From NCBI GenBank assembly GCA_963756525.1, contig CAVWNR010000001.1, positions 868,001 to 932,000 of the forward strand: 64,000 bases of DNA. The letters run 5' to 3'. Positions 8,963 to 17,258 of the stretch are shown piece after piece. The notes beneath the pieces are model-generated. The model was given only the letters and a program-made list of their open reading frames with translations. It was not told the DNA's origin and ran no database searches. This DNA is from CAVWNR01 sp963756525 (lineage in GTDB: Bacteria > Actinomycetota > Actinomycetes > Mycobacteriales > Jatrophihabitantaceae). The stretch's first letter is position 1; the number at the start of each line of letters is the position of its first letter. Made by a program: the position numbers and the translations under genes.

Positions 8963-9932
8963 TGCGACGCCTCCGGTTCGCGATCGGCAGGTAGACGGCG
9001 GTGACGAGCAACAGGAAGAGCAGCATCATCACGCTCATCGCCGAGCCGTAGCCGAAGTTCCAGACCTGGAACGAGTTCTCGTAGATGTGGATCGACATCA
9101 GGTCCGCTGACGGCGGTACCGAATTGCTGAAGAGCACGAACGGCGTGTTGAAGTCGTTGAACGTCCAGAGGAAGAGCATCAGCAGCAGCACGGTGTTCAC
9201 TGGGCGCAGCATCGGCAGCGTCACCCGGAAGAACTGCGACCACGGACCGGCGCCGTCGATGGCGGACGCCTCGTAGACCTCGTTCGGCAGGCTCTGCATT
9301 CCAGCCATGATCATCAGGAAGGCGAACGGCCACTGCCGCCAGATGGCGACCACCGCGGTGGAGAAGAAGGCGTTGTTCCCGATCAGCCAGAACGGCTTGT
9401 GGCTGACCAGGTGCAGGTCGTGGACGAGCAGTTGGTTGATCATGCCGTTGTCCCGCTGCAGCATGAAGTTCCAGATGATGATGCCGGCGAAGATGGGCAG
9501 CGCGTAGGGCAGCAGGAACAGCGTCCGGATCGGGCCGCGGCCGAGGAACGGGCGCTGAAGCACCCACGCCGCGACCAGGCCGATGCCCCAGGAGAACGTC
9601 ACCACGACGACGGTGTACAGGCAGGTGATCTCGAAGGAGTGCAGCAGCGACTTGCCGACCGGGCCGGAGAAGTCCAGCGCGATGCGGTAGTTCGACAGGC
9701 CCGCGCTCGGCGCCTGCGACCAGTTCTGGATGTATTCCTGGGTGAGCTTGATGAAGCTGATCCAGATGCCGATGGCCATCGGCACGATGTGGATCAGCAG
9801 CTCCAGCACGATGGCCGGGATCAGCAGCAGGTAGGGTGTGGCCGTCTTCCAGCTGAGCCGCCGGCGCCGTCGCCGCGGCGGAGCACCTGCGACGCCGACG
9901 TCCTTACGCGCGGTCGTGGTGCCGACTGCCAC
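8952..9932 (-). CDS. Sugar ABC transporter permease (MalF type)
   Basis: 326-residue permease, partner of the MalG-type protein. After a basic N-terminus of about 30 residues ('PPRRRRRRLSWKTA') come about six membrane segments. The EAA loop is 'YEASAIDGAGPWSQFFRVTLP' in the second half. The GTG start at 9932 has a purine-rich GGAAGGGG upstream. It is separated from the binding-protein gene by an 84-base gap containing a strong stem-loop, so it may be expressed at a lower level than the binding protein. The two permease genes overlap by 11 bases, supporting stoichiometric synthesis. Confidence 0.93.
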   Translation of the reverse strand: MAVGTTTARKDVGVAGAPPRRRRRRLSWKTATPYLLLIPAIVLELLIHIVPMAIGIWISFIKLTQEYIQNWSQAPSAGLSNYRIALDFSGPVGKSLLHSFEITCLYTVVVVTFSWGIGLVAAWVLQRPFLGRGPIRTLFLLPYALPIFAGIIIWNFMLQRDNGMINQLLVHDLHLVSHKPFWLIGNNAFFSTAVVAIWRQWPFAFLMIMAGMQSLPNEVYEASAIDGAGPWSQFFRVTLPMLRPVNTVLLLMLFLWTFNDFNTPFVLFSNSVPPSADLMSIHIYENSFQVWNFGYGSAMSVMMLLFLLLVTAVYLPIANRRRRSVS

Positions 9933-9952
9933 CGGTCGTCCCCTTCCGAGCG

Positions 9953-9987
9953 GGTTCCCTGGGCGCGCCCACCTCGCCCAGGGAACC
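9953..9987. promoter_or_regulatory. Stem-loop between binding-protein and permease genes
   Basis: Perfect 13-base inverted repeat (arm GGTTCCCTGGGCG at 9953-9965, complement at 9975-9987, 9-base loop) in the gap after the binding-protein stop. Such hairpins in ABC operons protect the upstream message or cause partial termination, giving excess binding protein over permease. It has no T-run, so attenuation or mRNA stabilisation is more likely than full termination. Confidence 0.75.
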
Positions 9988-10016
9988 GTGCGACTTCTCT
10001 TACCCCTGCCGCCGGG

Positions 10017-11369
10017 TCAGCTCGACGGCATCTTTCCCTGAGCCTGCTGCATCGCCGCCTGGATGTCACTGGTCGTGACGTTGCCTCCGGTCGCGGCTTT
10101 CCCGATCAGCGGCGTCATCGCCTGGCCGACCGCGGTCTCCATGTCGGCCTCGTACTTGGTGAGCGGCAGTGGTTCGGCCTTCTTGGCGAGCACGTCGGCG
10201 AAGACCTTCGCCTCGGTCGGGTCGTTGGTCCACGTTGCCTTGCCGTTGACGTTGATCGGCAGCGCGGTGAACTGCTTGTCGAGGGTCTCCTGCGCGTCCG
10301 GGTCTGTCATGAACTTCACGAACGCCTCGTCGGCCGCGATGTGCTTGGAGTTCTTGAAGATGGACAGGTTGATGCCGGCCGGGAAGCTCGCGATGTCCTT
10401 ACCGCCCGAGGGCAACGGGCTCGGCGCCGGGATCGCCACCACGCCGTAAGCGCTCGGGCTCATTCCGGCCTGCTCGATGGTCGAGTCGGCGTTGTTCTGG
10501 TTCATGACCATCGCGGCCTTGCCCTTGGCGAAGTCGGTGACCGCCTCGGGACCCTTGCTGTACTGGGCGTCACCCGGGTTGACGACCTTGTCGGTGCCCA
10601 TCAGGTCGACGTACTGCTTGATGCCCGCGACGACGCCGGGGGAGGTGAAGGTCGGCTTGTCGCCGTTGAACAGGTCGCCGCCGTTCTGCTTGCCGAAGAT
10701 GAACGCGAAGTGAACGTTCTCGGTGTAGCTGCCGCCCTCCATCGCCATGCCGTAGACGCTCTTGGACGGGTCGGTCAGCGCCTTGGCGTCGGAGACCAGC
10801 TGCTGCCAGGTCGTCGGCGGCTGAAGGCCCTTCGCCTGGAACATCGCCTTGTTGTAGTACAGCCCGTAGGCGAGCCCGTAGAGCGGCACGGAGGTCGGGT
10901 CCTGGCCCGGCGCGCCGGACGTCGCCAGAGAGGCGGGGACGAACTTGTTCTTGCCGCCGATCGCGCTGAACGCCGCGGAGTCGAACGGCATGAACGCGCC
11001 CGTTGCCTGCAGCGACGGGGCCCAGGTGTTGCCGATGTTGAGCACGTCGGGACCCTGACCGCTGGTCGTCGCGGCGAGGATCTTGGTCTGCAGGTGCGCC
11101 CAGTCGATGACCTGCAGCTTCACCGTCACGCCGGTCTGCGCCTTGAACTTGTCCAGCTCGGGCTGCAGCGCGGTGTAGTCGCCCTGGACGGTGGGCGCCT
11201 GGTTGCTCGCCCAGTAGGTGATCGTCTGGCCCGAGATCGAACCACCGCTGCCGCTGCTGCCGCCGCTCGACGACGAGCTCTTGCCCGACGAACAGGCGCT
11301 TATGGCGAGCGCGGCGGCGGCCGCTAGGCCGACCGTGGCCTGCGCAGATCGGGTGAAGCGCGTGCGCAT
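10017..11369 (-). CDS. Sugar ABC transporter substrate-binding lipoprotein
   Basis: 450-residue extracellular solute-binding protein (family 1, maltose-binding-like). It has a short basic N-terminus, a hydrophobic stretch and a lipobox ending at Cys26 ('LAISACSSG'), then a Ser/Gly-rich linker, so it is expected to be lipid-anchored outside the membrane. The mature part has the family pattern 'ITYWASNQAP...LDKFKAQTGVTV', 'DVLNIGNTW' and 'GKAAMVMNQ'. Start ATG 11369 was chosen over upstream in-frame codons because AGGAGG lies immediately upstream on the minus strand. It is the first gene of the sugar operon, downstream of a LacI-type operator. The ligand is probably a beta-linked oligosaccharide judging by the two glycosidases; this is an inference. 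Confidence 0.93.
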   Translation of the reverse strand: MRTRFTRSAQATVGLAAAAALAISACSSGKSSSSSGGSSGSGGSISGQTITYWASNQAPTVQGDYTALQPELDKFKAQTGVTVKLQVIDWAHLQTKILAATTSGQGPDVLNIGNTWAPSLQATGAFMPFDSAAFSAIGGKNKFVPASLATSGAPGQDPTSVPLYGLAYGLYYNKAMFQAKGLQPPTTWQQLVSDAKALTDPSKSVYGMAMEGGSYTENVHFAFIFGKQNGGDLFNGDKPTFTSPGVVAGIKQYVDLMGTDKVVNPGDAQYSKGPEAVTDFAKGKAAMVMNQNNADSTIEQAGMSPSAYGVVAIPAPSPLPSGGKDIASFPAGINLSIFKNSKHIAADEAFVKFMTDPDAQETLDKQFTALPINVNGKATWTNDPTEAKVFADVLAKKAEPLPLTKYEADMETAVGQAMTPLIGKAATGGNVTTSDIQAAMQQAQGKMPSS

Positions 11370-11458
11370 TGAACCTCCTGGTGAGTGTGGACGCCGGTCG
11401 TGCTGGATGCCGGAATTTGGGCGTGCCCGCTGTGCTCCCGGATCTGGAACCGCGTTGT

Positions 11459-11474
11459 GTGAGAGCGCTCTCAC
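11459..11474. promoter_or_regulatory. LacI-family operator
   Basis: Perfect 16-bp palindrome GTGAGAGCGCTCTCAC, matching the classical LacI/GalR-family operator pattern with a central CG step. It lies about 90 bases upstream of the binding-protein start, just downstream of the -10 of the minus-strand promoter, where bound repressor would block elongation or open-complex formation. The LacI-family gene next door is the obvious cognate regulator. Confidence 0.88.
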
Positions 11475-11489
11475 GAAGGTCGGGACCAG

Positions 11490-11517
11490 ATTTGTTCACG
11501 CACACAACCAATGTCAA
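11490..11517 (-). promoter_or_regulatory. Promoter of the sugar operon
   Basis: On the minus strand, TTGACA (11517-11512) is followed after 16 bases by ACAAAT (11495-11490). The predicted transcript start near 11483 falls just before the LacI operator. The consensus -35 and the local AT-richness make this the best promoter in the window; the -10 is imperfect. Confidence 0.65.
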
Positions 11518-11579
11518 GGGTTTGCCGGGATTTCATCCGGTAGTCGACCGGATCGTTATCGAAGCGCCGCCTCGCCGAG

Positions 11580-12617
11580 TCAGGCGCTGTCACGCCGGAC
11601 CAGCGCGACCGGCACGATGTGCCGCATCTCGTCGGGTTGGCCGTTGATGCGGTGCAGCAGCATCCGGGCCATCGCTGCGCCCATCTGGTCCAGGGATTGG
11701 TGCACGGTGGTCAGCGGGGGAACTGCGAGTTGTCCCTCGCGGCTGTCGTCGAAACCGACCACCGCGACGTCGTCGGGGACCCTGCGCCCGGACTCGACGA
11801 TGGCGCGGATCGCGCCGATGGCGATGCGGTCGGAGGCGGCGAACACGCCGTCGATGTCGGGACTGGCGCGCAGCAGGCGCTGCATCGCTGCCGCGCCGGA
11901 CTCGACGGTGAAGTCGGCGTGTTCAGTCAGCCGCTCCAGCGGCCGCAAGCCCGCCTCGGTCAGCGCGGTGCGGTATCCGGCGAGCCTGTCCTGGGCCGCC
12001 GTCATGTCCAGCGGGCCGGTGATCGTCGCGACGCAGCGTGCGCCCCGCTCGACCAGCGCGCGGGTTCCGATCAGCCCTCCGCCGACGTTGTCCGCGTCGA
12101 CGTAGTGGATCCGCGCGGGGTCGCCGAACGGCCGTCCGGAGAGCACCGTCGGCACCCGCATCGCGGTGAGGTGGCGCGGCAGATCGTCGTCGCCGTGCAG
12201 CGACAGCAGCAGCACGCCGTCGACGTGACCGCCACCGGCATAGTGCTCGAACTGGCGTGCCTCGGCCTGCGAGCAGGCGATTACCAGGATCATCTGCAGG
12301 CCGGCGGCGGCGATCTCGCCTTGCGCTCCGCGCAGCATGCCGAGGAAGAACGGGTCGGTGAAGACGCGATCCTCGCTCTCGGCGACGACGAAGGCGACCG
12401 AGTCGGTGCGGCGGGTCACCAGCGCCCGGGCCGCCCGGTTGGGCGTGTACGCGATCTCTGCGGCGGCGGCGAGCACGCCGTCGCGCGAGGCAGGGCTGAC
12501 GTTGCTCGCACCGCGCAGCACCCGGCTGGCGGTGGCGCGGGACACTCCGGCGCGCGCCGCGACCTCCTCCAGCGTCGGCGGCGTGCGCGAGTCCGGGAGC
12601 GAGGCTCGGTACGCCAT
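11580..12617 (-). CDS. LacI-family transcriptional regulator
   Basis: 345-residue repressor. The N-terminal helix-turn-helix is 'PTLEEVAARAGVSRATASRVLRG' (about residues 13-35, listed here only as the family signature region), followed by the hinge with 'YTPNRAARAL' and a periplasmic-binding-protein-like sugar sensor domain ('DGVFAASDRIAIGAIRAI', 'DDVAVVGFDD'). ATG 12617 is preceded by GGGAGG on the minus strand; the frame stays open far upstream but that part overlaps rpsP and is noise. A -10-like TACACT lies at 12659-12654. It sits directly upstream of the binding-protein gene on the same strand and probably binds the 11459-11474 palindrome, releasing it when a sugar derived from the substrate is present. 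Confidence 0.94.
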   Translation of the reverse strand: MAYRASLPDSRTPPTLEEVAARAGVSRATASRVLRGASNVSPASRDGVLAAAAEIAYTPNRAARALVTRRTDSVAFVVAESEDRVFTDPFFLGMLRGAQGEIAAAGLQMILVIACSQAEARQFEHYAGGGHVDGVLLLSLHGDDDLPRHLTAMRVPTVLSGRPFGDPARIHYVDADNVGGGLIGTRALVERGARCVATITGPLDMTAAQDRLAGYRTALTEAGLRPLERLTEHADFTVESGAAAMQRLLRASPDIDGVFAASDRIAIGAIRAIVESGRRVPDDVAVVGFDDSREGQLAVPPLTTVHQSLDQMGAAMARMLLHRINGQPDEMRHIVPVALVRRDSA

Positions 12618-13028
12618 CCCGCCTCCCGTGCGATCGCGCTGTTGTTGCGCCGGAGTGTAGAGCCCGCCGGGTGCCTGAAGGTGAAGTTGACGTCGCGACA
12701 ATGGCTGCCCGCGTGTACCCGTCCCCGCCGCTGCTACCACGGCGGTGCACCATGGCCGCGGCGGTGGTTTCGGCACCGGCGCCGGCTCGTGGCACAATGA
12801 CCGCGAAGAACCGATGACCGCGAAGAACCGATGACCGCGCAGAACCGATGACCGCGCAGAACCGATGACCGCGCAGAACCGACGACCGCGCAGAACCGAT
12901 GACCGCGCAGAACCGGCCGGTAACGGGCCCCTCTCCCCGTGCCCGACCAGTCCACTCGGACGCCGCCCCGAGCACCCCACCTCCGGGACGCGCGTGTCCA
13001 CCCCGGCAACCCTGGAGCACGTACACCC
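12618..13028. other. Gene-free region between lacI and rpsP
   Basis: 411 bases without a convincing gene. The left part holds the lacI promoter area on the minus strand; the middle holds a seven-unit 17-bp tandem array (12797-12915); the right part (12916-13028) leads into rpsP and contains a GGAG 11 bases before its GTG. A weak -10-like CACAAT at 12793-12798 adjoins the array; if used, the array would be part of the rpsP leader RNA. Confidence 0.6.
12797..12915 (+). repeat. Tandem array of seven 17-bp units (overlapping mini-reading-frames)
   Basis: Seven uninterrupted copies of ATGACCGCG[A/C]AGAACCG. Units 1-2 carry A and 3-7 carry C at position 10; unit 6 starts ACG instead of ATG. Each intact unit encodes Met-Thr-Ala-(Lys/Gln)-Asn-Arg followed by TGA, with the stop overlapping the next unit's start as ATGA, because the 21-base frame minus a 4-base overlap equals the 17-base period. 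No spacers intervene, so it is not CRISPR. Function is unknown; it lies 114 bases upstream of the rpsP start. Confidence 0.9.
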
Positions 13029-13529
13029 GTGGCAACCAAGATCAGGCTCATGCGTCTGGGCAAGATGCGCGAGCCGCATTACCGCATCGTCGTCGCCGAC
13101 GCCCGCGTCAAGCGTGACGGCCGGTCGATCGAGACGATCGGCGAGTACCACCCGAAGAGCGATCCGTCGATCATCAAGGTCGACCCCGAGCGCGCCGCTT
13201 ACTGGCTCGGCGCCGGCGCCCAGCCGACCGAGGCCGTCACGGCCATCCTCAAGGCCACCGGCGACTGGCAGAAGTTCAAGGGGCTCCCCGCGCCGGAGCC
13301 GCTGAAGGTCCCGGCGCCGAAACCGGACAAGCAGGCCAGGTTCAACGCCGCGCTCGCCGAGACCTCGGGCGAACCCCAGGCCGAGGCGACCACGCCGCGC
13401 AAGAGGCCCGCCAAGCAGGCCGAGCGGCCCGTCGAATCGACGGCCGAGGCCGGGCCGGCCACAGGCGACAGCGATGACTCCGCCGGCAACGGTGCCGACA
13501 CCGGCGGTGAGCAGGCAGGCGGCGGATGA
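13029..13529 (+). CDS. rpsP: 30S ribosomal protein S16
   Basis: 166-residue S16, a small-subunit assembly protein. The conserved core is the first 80 residues ('[26 protein letters not shown]', shown here as two motifs: [16 protein letters not shown] and [14 protein letters not shown]), followed by a long Ala/Pro/Lys then acidic low-complexity tail characteristic of actinobacterial S16. GTG 13029 is selected because the S16 core starts there and GGAG lies 11 bases upstream; the in-frame ATG at 12939 would add 30 unrelated residues. It heads the rpsP-KH-rimM-trmD-rplS ribosomal-maturation cluster. Confidence 0.96.
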   Translation: MATKIRLMRLGKMREPHYRIVVADARVKRDGRSIETIGEYHPKSDPSIIKVDPERAAYWLGAGAQPTEAVTAILKATGDWQKFKGLPAPEPLKVPAPKPDKQARFNAALAETSGEPQAEATTPRKRPAKQAERPVESTAEAGPATGDSDDSAGNGADTGGEQAGGG

Positions 13530-13570
13530 TCGAGCATCGCAGGGGCGCTTGCGGGGCCGAGACGCGCAGT

Positions 13571-13616
13571 GAATCGCTGCGATTGCGGGGTCCCCGCGAA
13601 CTCGTGCCAGCGATTC
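13571..13616. other. Nested inverted repeats between rpsP and the KH gene
   Basis: Outer arms GAATCGCT (13571-13578) and AGCGATTC (13609-13616) enclose a tight inner hairpin GCGGGG-T-CCCCGC (13585-13597). The gap from 13530 to 13656 holds nothing else recognisable. It could be a two-step RNA fold acting as a processing or attenuation point after rpsP; the arms are short, so chance is possible. Confidence 0.45.
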
Positions 13617-13656
13617 CGTGGGTGCATGTGCGCCTGCGCGAAGAGCGGTGGGTGTA

Positions 13657-13893
13657 GTGCTCGAGGAGGCCCTCGAGCACCTCGTGCGCGGCATCGTCGA
13701 CCATCCCGACGACGTGCGCGTCGACATGATCAGCAACCGGCGCGGGCAGCGGCTCGAGGTCCGGGTCCACCCCGACGACCTGGGCCGGGTGATCGGTCGC
13801 AACGGGCGAACGGCGCGCGCGCTGCGGCAGGTCGTCAACGGCGTCGGTGGCAAGGGCATCCGGGTCGACGTGGTCGACGTCGACCGTCCCTGA
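13657..13893 (+). CDS. KH-domain RNA-binding protein (KhpA/YlqC family)
   Basis: 78-residue single KH-domain protein. It begins 'LEEALEHLVRGIVDHPDDVRV' in family-typical fashion (start region only), and the RNA-gripping GxxG loop is in 'LGRVIGRNGRTARALRQVV' at about residues 43-61. Members of this family bind RNA with KhpB/Jag partners and are encoded next to rpsP in many Gram-positive bacteria. GTG 13657 fits the conserved N-terminus; the in-frame ATG at 13618 adds 13 unconserved residues. Its role in ribosome or sRNA function is inferred from the family only. Confidence 0.93.
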   Translation: MLEEALEHLVRGIVDHPDDVRVDMISNRRGQRLEVRVHPDDLGRVIGRNGRTARALRQVVNGVGGKGIRVDVVDVDRP

Positions 13894-13912
13894 GCCGGCG
13901 GCGCAACGAGCG

Positions 13913-14482
13913 GTGAGCGCGCCCCGCATCGAGCCGACCGGCAGCCCGGCCTCCGAGGACGCCGGGCCAGCGGCCGGGTCGGACGATGTGGCCGTCGGGC
14001 GCGTGGGGCCGGCGCACGGTATGCGCGGCGAGGTCTTCGTCGCGCCGTGGACCGACCAGCCCGACGAGCGGTTCCGGTCCGGTGCGCAGCTGCGCACGAG
14101 CGGCGGCGCCACCCTCACCGTCGAGTCGTCGCGGCTGCACGGTGGGCGCCTGGTTGTGCGATTCACCGGCGTCGACAACCGTGCGGCCGCCGAGGCGCTG
14201 CGCGGCATCGAGCTGCTCATCTGCGCCTCGGCCCGGCCGCCGCTCGACGACCCGGACGACTTCTACGACACCGATCTCGTCGGACTCGCCGCGCACTTGC
14301 CGGACGGCCGTCCGCTCGGTCCGGTCCGCGAGGTCGTGCATGCCACGGGTGGCGACTACCTCGTCATCGACGTCGACGGCAGGGCGCGCCTGGTGCCCTT
14401 CGTGGCGGCGATCGTGCCCGAAGTCAACCTCGCCGAAGGCACCGTGACGGTCGACCCGCCCGAGGGCCTGCTCGAGCTGTGA
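13913..14482 (+). CDS. rimM: 16S rRNA processing protein RimM
   Basis: 189-residue maturation factor that helps assemble the 30S head, together with S19. The N-terminal beta-barrel begins '[23 protein letters not shown]' (motif [10 protein letters not shown]) and the C-terminal PRC-barrel contains '[10 protein letters not shown]' and '[14 protein letters not shown]'. The first ~30 residues are a variable leader rich in Pro and Ala. GTG 13913 lies 20 bases after the KH stop; a start a little further in cannot be excluded. Its place between the KH gene and trmD is the standard order. Confidence 0.95.
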   Translation: MSAPRIEPTGSPASEDAGPAAGSDDVAVGRVGPAHGMRGEVFVAPWTDQPDERFRSGAQLRTSGGATLTVESSRLHGGRLVVRFTGVDNRAAAEALRGIELLICASARPPLDDPDDFYDTDLVGLAAHLPDGRPLGPVREVVHATGGDYLVIDVDGRARLVPFVAAIVPEVNLAEGTVTVDPPEGLLEL

Positions 14483-14492
14483 CGGCCATCCG

Positions 14493-15188
14493 ATGACCAT
14501 CAGGCTGGACGTCGTCACGATCTTCCCTGACTACCTCGCCGCACTGCGGCTCTCCCTCGTCGGTCAGGCGATCGAGCGAGGCGAGATCGACCTACGCGTG
14601 CACGACCTGCGGCAGTGGACCGGCGATGTCCACCGCACCGTCGACGACACGCCCTACGGCGGCGGGCCGGGCATGGTGATGCTCCCCGAGCCGTGGGGGC
14701 TGGCGCTGGACGCCATCGCCCCACCGGACCAGCCGGCCCAACCGCGGCTGATCATTCCCACACCCGCGGGTCGGCCGTTCGTCCAGGCACGGGCGGCGGA
14801 GCTGGCCCGCGAGACCTGGTTGCTCTTCGCATGCGGCCGTTATGAGGGCATCGACGCGCGGGTGGCCGAGTACGCCGGCCGACGCATGCGCGTCGACGAG
14901 GTGAGCCTCGGCGACTACGTGCTGGCCGGCGGGGAGGCGGCGGTGCTGGTCATCGGCGAAGCGGTCTGCCGTCTGCTGCCGGGGGTCCTCGGCAACGCGG
15001 ACTCCGCCGCGCAGGACTCGTTCAGCGACGGCCTGCTCGAAGCGCCGGCGTACACCAAACCGGCGAGCTGGCGCGGCATCGATGTGCCGCCGGTGCTCCT
15101 CTCCGGCCATCACGGCGAGATCGCCCGCTGGCGGGCCGAGCAGTCCCGACTTCGCACGGCCGCGCGGCGGCCCGATCTGCTCAGCTGA
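14493..15188 (+). CDS. trmD: tRNA (guanine-N1)-methyltransferase
   Basis: 231-residue SPOUT-class enzyme that methylates G37 next to the anticodon of tRNAs reading CNN and related codons, using S-adenosylmethionine; it prevents +1 frameshifting. Motifs visible are '[12 protein letters not shown]' at the N-terminus, '[13 protein letters not shown]', and the trefoil-knot cofactor site '[12 protein letters not shown]' and '[13 protein letters not shown]'. Length is normal. ATG 14493 is 10 bases after the rimM stop. The C-terminus has the expected tRNA-binding helix region ending 'RRPDLLS'. Confidence 0.97.
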   Translation: MTIRLDVVTIFPDYLAALRLSLVGQAIERGEIDLRVHDLRQWTGDVHRTVDDTPYGGGPGMVMLPEPWGLALDAIAPPDQPAQPRLIIPTPAGRPFVQARAAELARETWLLFACGRYEGIDARVAEYAGRRMRVDEVSLGDYVLAGGEAAVLVIGEAVCRLLPGVLGNADSAAQDSFSDGLLEAPAYTKPASWRGIDVPPVLLSGHHGEIARWRAEQSRLRTAARRPDLLS

Positions 15189-15334
15189 CGCGGTTTCGCG
15201 TCGCACAGCTCGATATGGCACCATCATGGCGTTGCCCGTGCGTGGGCGGCCACCCCAGTGTCTCGCCGAATTGCCGCGCGCGCTCGGCTCTGAGACACCG
15301 ACACCGCACAATGCCCGAAGGAAGCGAAGCCGCG

Positions 15335-15691
15335 ATGAACACCCTCGACACCCTCGACGCCGAGTCGCTGCGCGATGACGTGCCCGACTTCCGTCCCGGT
15401 GACACGCTCAAGGTGCACGTGCGCGTCGTCGAGGGCACGCGCTCGCGGATCCAGGTCTTCCAAGGCGTCGTCATCCGCCGCCAGGGCGGTGGGCTGCGCG
15501 AGACGTTCACCGTCCGCAAGGTCAGCTTCGGTGTGGGCGTCGAGCGGACCTTCCCGGTACACACGCCCATCATCGACCGGATCGAGGTCGTCACCCGTGG
15601 CGACGTCCGGCGGGCCAAGCTGTACTACCTGCGTGACCGGCGCGGCAAGGCCGCGAAGATCAAGGAGAAGCGCGCGACCGTCGCGCGCTGA
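15335..15691 (+). CDS. rplS: 50S ribosomal protein L19
   Basis: 118-residue L19, located at the 30S-50S interface. The conserved run includes '[16 protein letters not shown]', '[15 protein letters not shown]', '[17 protein letters not shown]' and the basic end '[19 protein letters not shown]'. ATG 15335 follows GAAGGAAG; an in-frame ATG at 15311 lacks a ribosome site. The 146-base gap after trmD may hold its own promoter, but none is clear. Confidence 0.97.
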   Translation: MNTLDTLDAESLRDDVPDFRPGDTLKVHVRVVEGTRSRIQVFQGVVIRRQGGGLRETFTVRKVSFGVGVERTFPVHTPIIDRIEVVTRGDVRRAKLYYLRDRRGKAAKIKEKRATVAR

Positions 15692-15714
15692 TCTTGCGGC
15701 GACCGCGCGAGCAG

Positions 15715-16791
15715 ATGGCCGGCGACGACGACGTCGTGGCACACGAGGCCACGCCCCACCCTTCGCCGGCGCCGAACCGCCCGGGCGCCGGTGAGTCCGA
15801 CGCGTCCGCCGCCGACAGCGAGCTGGCCGAGAACCTAGGGATCGACGGCGTCGCCGACCCGGACGAAGCCGCGGGCCCAGCACCGCGCCCGGCGGATCCG
15901 TCTCGGGTGCAACCACCCGACGCGTCGTCGCCCGCGTCGGGTGGGGGGCCCGACGGGTCGCCAACCGGTCGCCGCGCCAAACGCGAGAAGAAGCGCAAAC
16001 GGGCAAAGGCGCCCTGGTGGGAGCTCCCGCTGCTGATCGCGGTCGCCGTCGCCGTCGCCGTGCTGATCAAGACCTTCCTGATCCAGCCGTTCTACATCCC
16101 GTCGCAGTCGATGGAGCCCACGCTGCACGGTTGCCCCACCTGCTCCGGCGACCGGATCCTGGTCTACAAGCCGATCTACGACCTACGCGATCCGCACCCC
16201 GGCGACATCATCGTCTTCCGGGCGCCGAGCGACGTCTGGTTCGACAACGAGCCCACCCCCGCGTCGCCGAGCAACCCGATCGTTCGCGGTGTGCGCTGGG
16301 TCGGCCAGTTCATCGGCGTGGTCCCGCCGGACGAACACGACCTCGTCAAACGCGTGATCGCCGTCGGCGGGCAGACCGTCCAGGGCCTGGCGAACGGGCA
16401 GATCCAGGTCAGCGACGACGGGGCAGCCGGCCCCTGGCGCACGCTGTCTGAGCCGTACATCTCCGCGCCGCTGAGCGGCCAGGACGCGATCTTCGGCCCG
16501 GTGACCGTGCCGAAGGGGCGGCTGTGGGTGATGGGCGACAACCGTCCGGACTCCGCCGACTCCCGCTACCACTTCGAGTACGACTACAAGGGCGACGCGG
16601 TGGCCAGCACGGTGCCCATCAGCGACGTCATCGGCAAGGCCATCGTGATCGCGTGGCCGCCGTCGAGGTGGCGGACGCTCGGCACGCCCGCGACGTTCAC
16701 TCACGCTGCGGCCGGCGCGATGCCGGTGCTCGGCGCGGTCGCGATCGTGCTGCCGGTGTTCGCGCTGCGCCGCCGCCGTCGCTCCCGATGA
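15715..16791 (+). CDS. lepB: Signal peptidase I
   Basis: 358-residue type I signal peptidase, which cleaves signal peptides of exported proteins at the outer face of the membrane. A ~100-residue acidic/Pro-rich cytoplasmic region and a basic patch ('RRAKREKKRKRAKAPWW') precede one membrane segment ('LLIAVAVAVAVLIKTFLI'). Catalytic Ser132 is in 'IPSQSMEPTL' and Lys212 in 'LVKRVIAVGG'; 'VMGDNRPDSADSR' is the conserved box E. A second hydrophobic segment near the C-terminus ends in a run of Arg. ATG 15715 is used; a TTG at 15694 in the same frame is an alternative, and neither has a clear ribosome site. The stop overlaps the NUDIX start. Confidence 0.95.
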   Translation: MAGDDDVVAHEATPHPSPAPNRPGAGESDASAADSELAENLGIDGVADPDEAAGPAPRPADPSRVQPPDASSPASGGGPDGSPTGRRAKREKKRKRAKAPWWELPLLIAVAVAVAVLIKTFLIQPFYIPSQSMEPTLHGCPTCSGDRILVYKPIYDLRDPHPGDIIVFRAPSDVWFDNEPTPASPSNPIVRGVRWVGQFIGVVPPDEHDLVKRVIAVGGQTVQGLANGQIQVSDDGAAGPWRTLSEPYISAPLSGQDAIFGPVTVPKGRLWVMGDNRPDSADSRYHFEYDYKGDAVASTVPISDVIGKAIVIAWPPSRWRTLGTPATFTHAAAGAMPVLGAVAIVLPVFALRRRRRSR

Positions 16792-17258
16792 GCGAGCCGA
16801 TCGCTCGTACGGGCGGTCGGCTGCTGCTGCTCGACCCGAACGGTCGGGTGCTGCTGATCCACGAGCGGCTCGACGTCGACAGCCGGGACACCCACTGGCT
16901 CACTCCGGGCGGCGGGCTGGAACCGGGGGAGACCCCGCTGATGGCCGCGGTGCGGGAGACCTACGAGGAGACCGGTATCCGGGCCGCGCTGCCGGATACC
17001 GCTCCCGAGGTGTTTCGTGCGCGCCGAGCATGGTCGTGGGACGGCCGTCACTACGACCAGGTCGACCACTACTTCACCGCCCAGGTCGCCGGCGGCATCG
17101 CGACCGCGCCGACCCATCCCACCCCCGCCGAGCGTGCCGCGTTGCTCGGGCATCGCTGGTGGTCCGTGGCCGAACTGCGCGCGAGCAGCGAACGGTTCGA
17201 GCCACCGGGGATCGCCGACCTGCTGGACGCCCTCGGTCGGGCCGGGTCGCGCGGGTAA
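16788..17258 (+). CDS. NUDIX hydrolase
   Basis: 156-residue NUDIX enzyme, which hydrolyses nucleoside-diphosphate-linked compounds using Mg. The full NUDIX box GX5EX7REUXEEXGU is present: it starts at 'GGLEPGETPLMAAV' and continues 'RETYEETGI' (about residues 39-61). ATG 16788 overlaps the lepB stop (ATGA), so the two are coupled. The substrate is unknown; similar small NUDIX proteins remove oxidised or damaged nucleotides or act on capped metabolites. Confidence 0.92.
   Translation: MSEPIARTGGRLLLLDPNGRVLLIHERLDVDSRDTHWLTPGGGLEPGETPLMAAVRETYEETGIRAALPDTAPEVFRARRAWSWDGRHYDQVDHYFTAQVAGGIATAPTHPTPAERAALLGHRWWSVAELRASSERFEPPGIADLLDALGRAGSRG

Noticed and set aside
12797..12915. CRISPR array
   Set aside because: Units are contiguous with no spacers, only 17 bp long, and no cas genes are in the window.
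12618..13859. Minus-strand frame open from the LacI gene upstream across rpsP, with repeated 17-residue peptide
   Set aside because: The peptide repeat is just the 17-bp DNA array read in one frame (three units per 51 bases). LacI has its own ATG at 12617 with a good ribosome site, and rpsP occupies the other strand.
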